Assembly: GCA_029934695.1 (NCBI GenBank)
Contig: JAOZLU010000190.1
Span: 1 to 11,127 of the forward strand
Source: Desulfobacterales bacterium
GTDB lineage: Bacteria; Desulfobacterota; Desulfobacteria; Desulfobacterales; 4be13
Direction: 5' to 3'
Length of the DNA stretch: 11,127 nucleotides
Each line of letters opens with the position of its first letter. The first letter of the stretch is position 1. Position numbers and translations under genes: made by a program. This document shows positions 6,961-11,127 of the stretch, piece by piece. Under the pieces are notes generated by a model that searched no databases, was not told the DNA's origin, and saw only the letters and a list, made by a program, of their open reading frames with translations.

Positions 6961-8324
6961 GCGATTCGGAAAATGGCAAATTTCTTTCTATGGAAGAGAT
7001 CGGGCAACTTGGAGATACGATCTGTTCAGCCCATGAGGAGCTCAAAAAGGAGCGGTTGAAGAAAGATGAACTGAGTTTTCTCTCTCTCCCCATTGCCTAC
7101 AACAAAAAATACGGTAATACGATTTTCGGGGATACGCTTTGGAACACAAAGACAGTTATTGACCAAAAAGCCGAGCAAATAAAGAGTCGTTTTTCCGACT
7201 ATGTTCAAATTGCTATCGGTGGTTCGGCATTGGGTGCAACAGCCTTGGTCAATGCATTAGGGGAACCACAGCGCAAAATCAGAATACATACGCCTGATAA
7301 TGTGGATCCTGAATGGATTGGCGAGATATTGGATACCATTCAGACTGAGAAAACCTTTTTTAATATTATCAGCAAGAGCGGGGGAACGGTGGAAACGCTC
7401 TCAAATTTCTTTGTCTTTTATGATGAACTGAGAAAAAAAATACCTGCCGAACAGTTGAAGGACCATTTCACAATTATGACAAATCCGGAAAAAGGTCCGT
7501 TAGCGGAGCTTTGCCGTGAAGAGGGGTTTACGCTTATACCTATCCCCAATTCGGTACACGGACGGTTTTCTGTGTTATCACCAGGCGGACTCCTGACCGC
7601 CGCTGTATCCGGTATTGATATAGATGAATTATTGGATGGCGCCCGGGTCATGGATGAGTTTACTGAAGAATCAGAGTTTTGGAAGAATCCGATGTTGTTG
7701 TATGCCGCGTTTCATTATATTGCAAATACCCGAAAAGATATTGATACGCTTATTCTTCTCCCCTATTCGCAAAAGCTTCGGACCATTGCAGATTGGTATT
7801 CTCAGTTGGTCGCCGAAAGTTTGGGAAAAGACGGTAAGGGAATCACCCCTGTCAAAGCCCTTGGCGCAACGGATCAGCATTCCCAGCTTCAGCTTTACAA
7901 TGAGGGGCCCATGAATAAATTCGTTACGTTTTTCAGTGTGGAAAAATACCGAAGACGTATTGAGATTCCAAATGCGTTCCCTTCGCGTAAGGACTATCAG
8001 TATTTATGGGGAAATTCTCTGAATAATCTGTTAGGTTCGGAGCAAAGGGCAACCGCTATTTCTTTATATAACCATGGTGTCCCGAATTGTACTTTGAGAA
8101 TGCCTGAAATCACCCCTTTTTACATGGGGCAGTTGTTCATGCTGCTGGAAAAGGTCATCCCTATTTTAGGGAAATTATACAATGTGAATGCGTTTGACCA
8201 GCCAGGTGTTGAAGAAAGCAAAGAATATGCCCGTGCGATGCTTGGTAAAGAGGGGAAGGTATATGAAGAAAAAAGAAAGGAGATGGAATTTTATTCAAAA
8301 CCTGCTAACTGTAAGGTAGTTTGA
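6924..8324 (+). CDS. pgi: Glucose-6-phosphate isomerase
   Basis: Interconverts glucose 6-phosphate and fructose 6-phosphate in cytosolic glycolysis and gluconeogenesis. At 466 residues it is in the range of the shorter bacterial forms. Substrate-binding motifs are IGGSALGA (98-105) and SKSGGTVET (150-158). The family signature HGRFSVLS is at 212-219, the catalytic Glu is E298 in WYSQLVAESLGK, the ring-opening His is H319 in TDQHSQLQLYNEGP, and the catalytic Lys is K433 in FDQPGVEESK. All key residues are present, so the enzyme should be active. GAGGAG lies 8 bp before the ATG. Leu codons TTG and TTA are frequent here, unlike the CTG-rich ATPase and VWA genes upstream, which suggests a different origin or selection. 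Identity is very secure. Confidence 0.97.
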   Translation: MERIRLDFTHVIGDSENGKFLSMEEIGQLGDTICSAHEELKKERLKKDELSFLSLPIAYNKKYGNTIFGDTLWNTKTVIDQKAEQIKSRFSDYVQIAIGGSALGATALVNALGEPQRKIRIHTPDNVDPEWIGEILDTIQTEKTFFNIISKSGGTVETLSNFFVFYDELRKKIPAEQLKDHFTIMTNPEKGPLAELCREEGFTLIPIPNSVHGRFSVLSPGGLLTAAVSGIDIDELLDGARVMDEFTEESEFWKNPMLLYAAFHYIANTRKDIDTLILLPYSQKLRTIADWYSQLVAESLGKDGKGITPVKALGATDQHSQLQLYNEGPMNKFVTFFSVEKYRRRIEIPNAFPSRKDYQYLWGNSLNNLLGSEQRATAISLYNHGVPNCTLRMPEITPFYMGQLFMLLEKVIPILGKLYNVNAFDQPGVEESKEYARAMLGKEGKVYEEKRKEMEFYSKPANCKVV

Positions 8325-8552
8325 CCCGGCTTTTTTCGGCATGTGGGAGATCGGGAAAAAAACTCGGACTTCTTTCCATCCCGCAACTTTTTGCCCTGTA
8401 CGCATATAATCTACAATCCGAGAGAAATTGCCCGGGAAAAAATCCCGGAAAACTTTTGGCCGGGTACTTAAGAAAAGAAAGGATTTTTCCCGTAAATCCC
8501 ATTGAACGGAATCAGTGCTGAATCTCCGGATGATATGGAAAAGGAATGGCTG
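8325..8552. other. Leader region with alternative stem-loops before the binding-fold gene
   Basis: CCGGGA (8432-8437) and TCCCGG (8443-8448) form a 6-bp hairpin around A5. The segment 8433-8445 can instead pair with GGATTTTTCCCG (8481-8492), giving about 12 bp with one bulged A, so the two folds exclude each other. A CGGGAAAAAAA run also occurs at 8352-8362. A TATAAT at 8405-8410 has no matching -35 element. The layout is compatible with an attenuator or with leftover repeat sequence. A frame open from the TTG at 8502 extends into this region. Confidence 0.35.
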
Positions 8553-9701
8553 ATGACTCTGTATGTACTGCTTTTTTGTGTGTTGCTTATCATTTTGGTA
8601 TCCGTGATGCATCAGTGGAAACTTCTGCTGCTGCTGGCTTTCGTTTTTGTGGCAAGTGTGTTTGCATTGCTGTGGTACAGTGACCTGCAAAAAAAAGGAG
8701 TTGCTGAAAGGGAAATTGAGAGTGTTCACATCCTTTACGGAAATGAAAAGAAAGGACTTCTGAATGATCCTGAGTTCCAGAGAATTTTGAGGAAAAAACA
8801 CGGGGTTGTCATCAAAGGGAACAGGATGGAAAGGCTCAAACTGCCGAAAGAGGTTCCCTATGGGATTGACGCTCTTTGGCCGTCAGGCGGATGGGCGGCA
8901 CTCATGTTCAGGCAGCAACATCCGAATTTGCAACACAAGATATATAATATTTTCAGCACCCCCATTGTTTTCTGCTCGTGGCCGGAGGTGACGGATATCC
9001 TGATCCGGCAGGGAGTTGTGGAAAAAAGAAAAAATCTGTACTTTGCCGCTGACATGAAGAAGCTCCTAAAAATGGGAAATCAGACATGGGAATCCAAGAG
9101 ACTGCCCCAGCAAAAGGGAAGGATTACGGTAATATCTGCTGATCCCAGGGGAGACAATGCCGGTTTTCTGACAATCGGCTTGGCCGCTGTTGCCCTGAAT
9201 GACGGCAATAAAGTGGATGAAAAGGGGATCAGCCGACATCTGCCAGAACTTCGGAATATCTGTAATCAAATGATATCCCCGGAAATTTCGGCATATACCC
9301 TCTTCAACAGGTATATCAAACAGGGGCAGGGAGCATTTCCGCTGATTTCGGTTTGCGAAAACCAGATAATTGAATTCTATCAGACTTACCCGAAATATCA
9401 GGATAAAATCAGAAAACATGTCCGTGTGCTGCTTCCTGAACCGACTGTGTTGAGCGAACATCCTTTCATTGCCCTTACGGAAAAGGGGGAAATGCTTTTG
9501 ACAGCCCTTCAGGATCCGGATGTCCAAAAGCTTGCATGGCAAAAATACGGGTTCCGTTCCGGTGTGGCTGATATTGACAATGACTCAGCCATCCTGCAGG
9601 AGATTGGCCTGTCCGGACAGATTGAATCGTTTACGCCGTTGCCATCCCCGGAGGCAATGGAAAAAATTATAGAAGTCCTTGAAAAAAATGATGTGGAATA
9701 A
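8553..9701 (+). CDS. Membrane-anchored family-11-like solute-binding-fold protein
   Basis: The start at 8553 is chosen because AAGGAA ends 6 bp before it; ATG 8535 and TTG 8502 are in-frame alternatives with poorer ribosome-binding sites. From 8553 the product has 382 residues. Two hydrophobic segments (2-19 and 23-41) are joined by a short HQWK turn. A type-2 periplasmic-binding-protein-like domain follows, with STPIVF (135-140) and W143, ISADPRGDNAG (194-204), ISVCENQII (265-273), HPFIALTEKG (303-312) and YGFRSG near 332-337. This order matches extracellular solute-binding family 11. No ABC permease or ATPase is nearby, so a sensor or scaffold role is as likely as transport. With two TM segments both termini are on the same side; which side is unclear. 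The ligand is unknown. The stop codon lies inside a palindrome. Confidence 0.75.
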   Translation: MTLYVLLFCVLLIILVSVMHQWKLLLLLAFVFVASVFALLWYSDLQKKGVAEREIESVHILYGNEKKGLLNDPEFQRILRKKHGVVIKGNRMERLKLPKEVPYGIDALWPSGGWAALMFRQQHPNLQHKIYNIFSTPIVFCSWPEVTDILIRQGVVEKRKNLYFAADMKKLLKMGNQTWESKRLPQQKGRITVISADPRGDNAGFLTIGLAAVALNDGNKVDEKGISRHLPELRNICNQMISPEISAYTLFNRYIKQGQGAFPLISVCENQIIEFYQTYPKYQDKIRKHVRVLLPEPTVLSEHPFIALTEKGEMLLTALQDPDVQKLAWQKYGFRSGVADIDNDSAILQEIGLSGQIESFTPLPSPEAMEKIIEVLEKNDVE

Positions 9702-9812
9702 TTTTGTAAATTGTTCCAAACTGCCTGCGAAGGCAAAATTGCAGATTTGCCTTATATTGCAAATTTGCCTTATTTTAATGCCGGTTTCAAAGGCAAATTG
9801 CAAATTTGCCTT
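9695..9812. repeat. Cluster of AT-centred palindromes
   Basis: Three inverted repeats lie in a row. First, GGAATAATTT (9695-9704) and AAATTGTTCC (9708-9717) around TGT, with one G-T mismatch; it contains the TAA stop of the preceding gene. Second, AAGGCAAA (9730-9737) and TTTGCCTT (9746-9753). Third, AAGGCAAATT (9790-9799) and AATTTGCCTT (9803-9812) around GCA, perfect. Between the last two, an unpaired half copy (TTGCAAATTTGCCTTA) lies around 9757-9772. No T-runs follow, so these look like interspersed repeats rather than ordinary terminators. Confidence 0.85.
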
Positions 9813-9839
9813 ACATGCCCGAATAAAACAAACTATAAT
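9810..9839 (+). promoter_or_regulatory. Possible promoter of the rubrerythrin-like gene
   Basis: A perfect TATAAT (9834-9839) has CTTACA (9810-9815, four of six matches to TTGACA) 18 bp upstream. The -35 overlaps the right arm of the last palindrome. The start site would fall near 9846, inside the purine-rich ribosome-binding stretch, giving a leader of only about 13 nt. That makes the call uncertain. Confidence 0.32.
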
Positions 9840-9858
9840 TAAGGAAGGATGGGGAAAT

Positions 9859-10335
9859 ATGAGTTACGATTTTAACGCAAGTGACGTATTTGAAATGGCC
9901 GAGCAGCTTGAAAGAAACGGCGCAAAGTTTTACAGGGATGCAGCAGGAAAAAGTGATGAGCCTTCGCTGAAAGCATTTCTGCTTGATCTTGCCGAAATGG
10001 AAGATATGCACGAAAAAACATTTGCTTCGTTAAGAAGTGAGCTGACAGATAAGGAAAAACAGGGAACGGTTTTCGATCCTGAAGGCGAAGGGGCACTTTA
10101 TCTTCATGCGCTTGCAGATGTCCGTGTCTTTTTTGAAAAAGAGATTGATGTCTCGTCTAAAAGAGATATCCTCAAAGCAGCCATAGAAGCGGAGAAGGAC
10201 TCTATTGTTTTTTATCTGGGAATGAAAGAGGCCGTTCCGGAGAATTTCGGAAAGCAGCGTTTAAACAGTATTATCAAGGAGGAGATGGGGCATATCCGGC
10301 TTCTCAGCAAAGAGCTGGTTGCAACCAGAAAATAG
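9859..10335 (+). CDS. Rubrerythrin-like ferritin-superfamily diiron protein
   Basis: A 158-residue four-helix-bundle protein with a complete set of likely diiron ligands: E18 in AEQLERNGAKFY, E48xxH51 in AEMEDMHEKTF, E112 in AIEAEKDSIVFY, and E142xxH145 in IIKEEMGHIRLL. It lacks the C-terminal rubredoxin domain of classical rubrerythrin, so electrons would come from a separate donor. The family reduces peroxide or handles iron in the cytosol of anaerobes, and peroxide defence is the likely role. The start at 9859 follows a strong AAGGAAGGATGGGG stretch. The frame is open further upstream, but that part is only palindrome sequence. It converges with the Crp/Fnr gene, with two bases between the stops. 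Family is confident; substrate is inferred. Confidence 0.88.
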   Translation: MSYDFNASDVFEMAEQLERNGAKFYRDAAGKSDEPSLKAFLLDLAEMEDMHEKTFASLRSELTDKEKQGTVFDPEGEGALYLHALADVRVFFEKEIDVSSKRDILKAAIEAEKDSIVFYLGMKEAVPENFGKQRLNSIIKEEMGHIRLLSKELVATRK

Positions 10336-10337
10336 CG

Positions 10338-11051
10338 TCATGTCTCATAGACTTCCGAAGTTTTACAGCTTCGGAAGTCTGTTTCCGCAAGTCCTTCCAG
10401 TTCTCTGTGACTGAGCAGCCTGATATTGCGACCGTTGACTTCAATCAGATTCTGGCGTGTCAGCTTGGCAAACGCACGGGACAGTGTCTCCGGGATGGTT
10501 CCCAGAAGACTTGCCAACTGCCCTTTTGAAATGTTTAAAGTCACAGCCTCCTTTGTCCCCTGCTCGTCAGCAAGATAGACCAGATATGCGGCAAGACGGC
10601 TTGGAACCTCTTTTAAGGAAAGACTTTCCACCTGAACCGTAAATTGGCGGAGCCGCATGGACAAAACCGCAAGCATATTCAAAGCGAGAGAGGGATTACC
10701 GGTGATAAGCTCAACAAAGGCCGTTCTGGGAAAAAACAGCAGGCGGCTGTCGGCAATGGCTTCCGCACTTGCCGGGAAGGACTGCCCGCTAAAGACCGGA
10801 ACTTCCCCAAATGGTTCTCCCGGACCGAAAATATGAAAAATCTGCTCCTTTCCCTCTGATGAGACTTTAAATATTTTTACCCTGCCCTCAGCAACAACAA
10901 AAAAACCCTTGCCCTCATCCCCTTCTGAAAAAATGATTTCCTTTTTTTTAAAATGCCTGTCAACAGCGATGTGTCTGATTTCCTGAAGCTGATTTTCAGG
11001 AAGGCCGCAAAAAAGGGGAGCCTTTGATATGATATTCAGAATATCTTTCAT
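10338..11051 (-). CDS. Crp/Fnr-family transcriptional regulator
   Basis: A 237-residue cytosolic DNA-binding regulator. Residues 10-130 form the cupin-like effector domain, with FSEGDEGKGFFVVAEGRVKIF (41-61, glycine loop) and FGEVPVF (81-87). The arginine that binds cyclic-nucleotide phosphate in CRP is missing (PASAEA at 93-98). A dimerisation helix spans about 115-145, and the winged HTH spans 174-212. The recognition helix carries ETLSR (188-192), the ExxSR pattern of FNR-type proteins that read TTGAT half-sites. Only C15 and C229 are present, so there is no FNR-style 4Fe-4S cluster. The signal is unknown; heme or another redox signal, as in HcpR/DNR relatives, is possible. Convergence with a rubrerythrin-like gene fits redox control. 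The last residues are encoded by a hairpin. The ribosome-binding site is weak. Confidence 0.93.
   Translation of the reverse strand: MKDILNIISKAPLFCGLPENQLQEIRHIAVDRHFKKKEIIFSEGDEGKGFFVVAEGRVKIFKVSSEGKEQIFHIFGPGEPFGEVPVFSGQSFPASAEAIADSRLLFFPRTAFVELITGNPSLALNMLAVLSMRLRQFTVQVESLSLKEVPSRLAAYLVYLADEQGTKEAVTLNISKGQLASLLGTIPETLSRAFAKLTRQNLIEVNGRNIRLLSHRELEGLAETDFRSCKTSEVYET
10349..10380 (+). terminator. Perfect 12-bp stem-loop between convergent genes
   Basis: AGACTTCCGAAG (10349-10360) and CTTCGGAAGTCT (10369-10380) pair perfectly around TTTTACAG. It starts 13 bp after the diiron-protein stop and lies inside the last codons of the opposite Crp/Fnr gene. It is a good candidate 3-prime end signal for the plus-strand transcript, although only a short T-run (GTTT) follows, so rho-independent termination would be weak. 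Confidence 0.6.
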
Positions 11052-11075
11052 GTCTGGCCGCTTTTAACTTTTATC

Positions 11076-11127
11076 CAACATCAAACATCGAACATCAAAC
11101 ATCAAACATCAAACATCAAACATCAAA
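11076..11127 (-). repeat. GATGTTT heptamer tandem array, right edge
   Basis: On the minus strand there are seven 7-bp units, mostly GATGTTT, with one GATGTTC (11096-11090) and one terminal variant GATGTTG (11082-11076). The array runs off the right edge. It is the inverted counterpart of the array at 1-88 and stops only 24 bp before the Crp/Fnr start codon, so it occupies the place where the promoter or leader of that gene should be. Every GATGTTT-GAT junction contains TTGAT. Confidence 0.96.

Noticed and set aside
8405..8410. Promoter with TATAAT upstream of the binding-fold gene
   Set aside because: No acceptable -35 element is found 16-18 bp upstream.
9679..9858. N-terminal extension of the rubrerythrin-like protein by about 60 residues
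   Set aside because: The extension is translated palindrome sequence, while 9859 has a strong ribosome-binding site and the normal family start.
1..11127. Composite transposon bounded by inverted heptamer arrays
   Set aside because: No transposase, integrase or target-site duplication is visible, and the arrays are simple tandem repeats running past the window.

Overview
This window most likely comes from a Desulfobacterota (delta-proteobacterial) anaerobe, perhaps a large-genome Desulfonema-like sulfate reducer. That is an inference from three things: a stand-alone core-MetE-like protein, a rubrerythrin-type diiron protein beside a Crp/Fnr regulator, and intergenic DNA crowded with short tandem and palindromic repeats. 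No phylogenetic marker gene is present, so the assignment is tentative.

Layout. Both window edges lie inside a GATGTTY heptamer tandem array, the left one on the top strand (1-88) and the right one on the bottom strand (11076-11127). The left array is followed by palindromes (94-145) and then a minus-strand gene for a 902-residue membrane-anchored HEAT-repeat protein (2942-234). A 468-bp divergent intergenic region (2943-3410) carries a likely promoter for the HEAT gene and two copies of a 48-bp-period palindromic element. A monocistronic plus-strand gene for a MetE-core/UROD-fold methyltransferase follows (3411-4481).

Next come a MoxR-type AAA+ ATPase (4657-5502) and a CoxE-like VWA protein (5556-6746), a classic chaperone/metal-insertion pair. 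A doubtful 68-codon frame and glucose-6-phosphate isomerase (pgi, 6924-8324) follow with visibly different codon use. A two-TM-anchored protein with a family-11-like solute-binding fold lies at 8553-9701; its stop codon sits inside a palindrome. A second palindrome cluster (9695-9812) separates it from a 158-residue rubrerythrin-like diiron protein (9859-10335). That gene converges on a Crp/Fnr-family regulator (11051-10338), with a perfect 12-bp stem-loop inside the regulator's last codons.

How the genes may work together. The AAA+/VWA pair is the clearest functional unit, and its client is unknown. The membrane-anchored binding-fold protein further downstream is a possible partner, but pgi lies between them. 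The diiron protein and Crp/Fnr regulator plausibly belong to oxidative or redox stress handling. The most unusual content is non-coding: palindromes that share a TTTGCAA-type centre but have different arms, and opposed heptamer arrays, one of which runs to within about 25 bp of the regulator's start codon. No mobile-element enzyme, CRISPR array, rRNA or tRNA was found.
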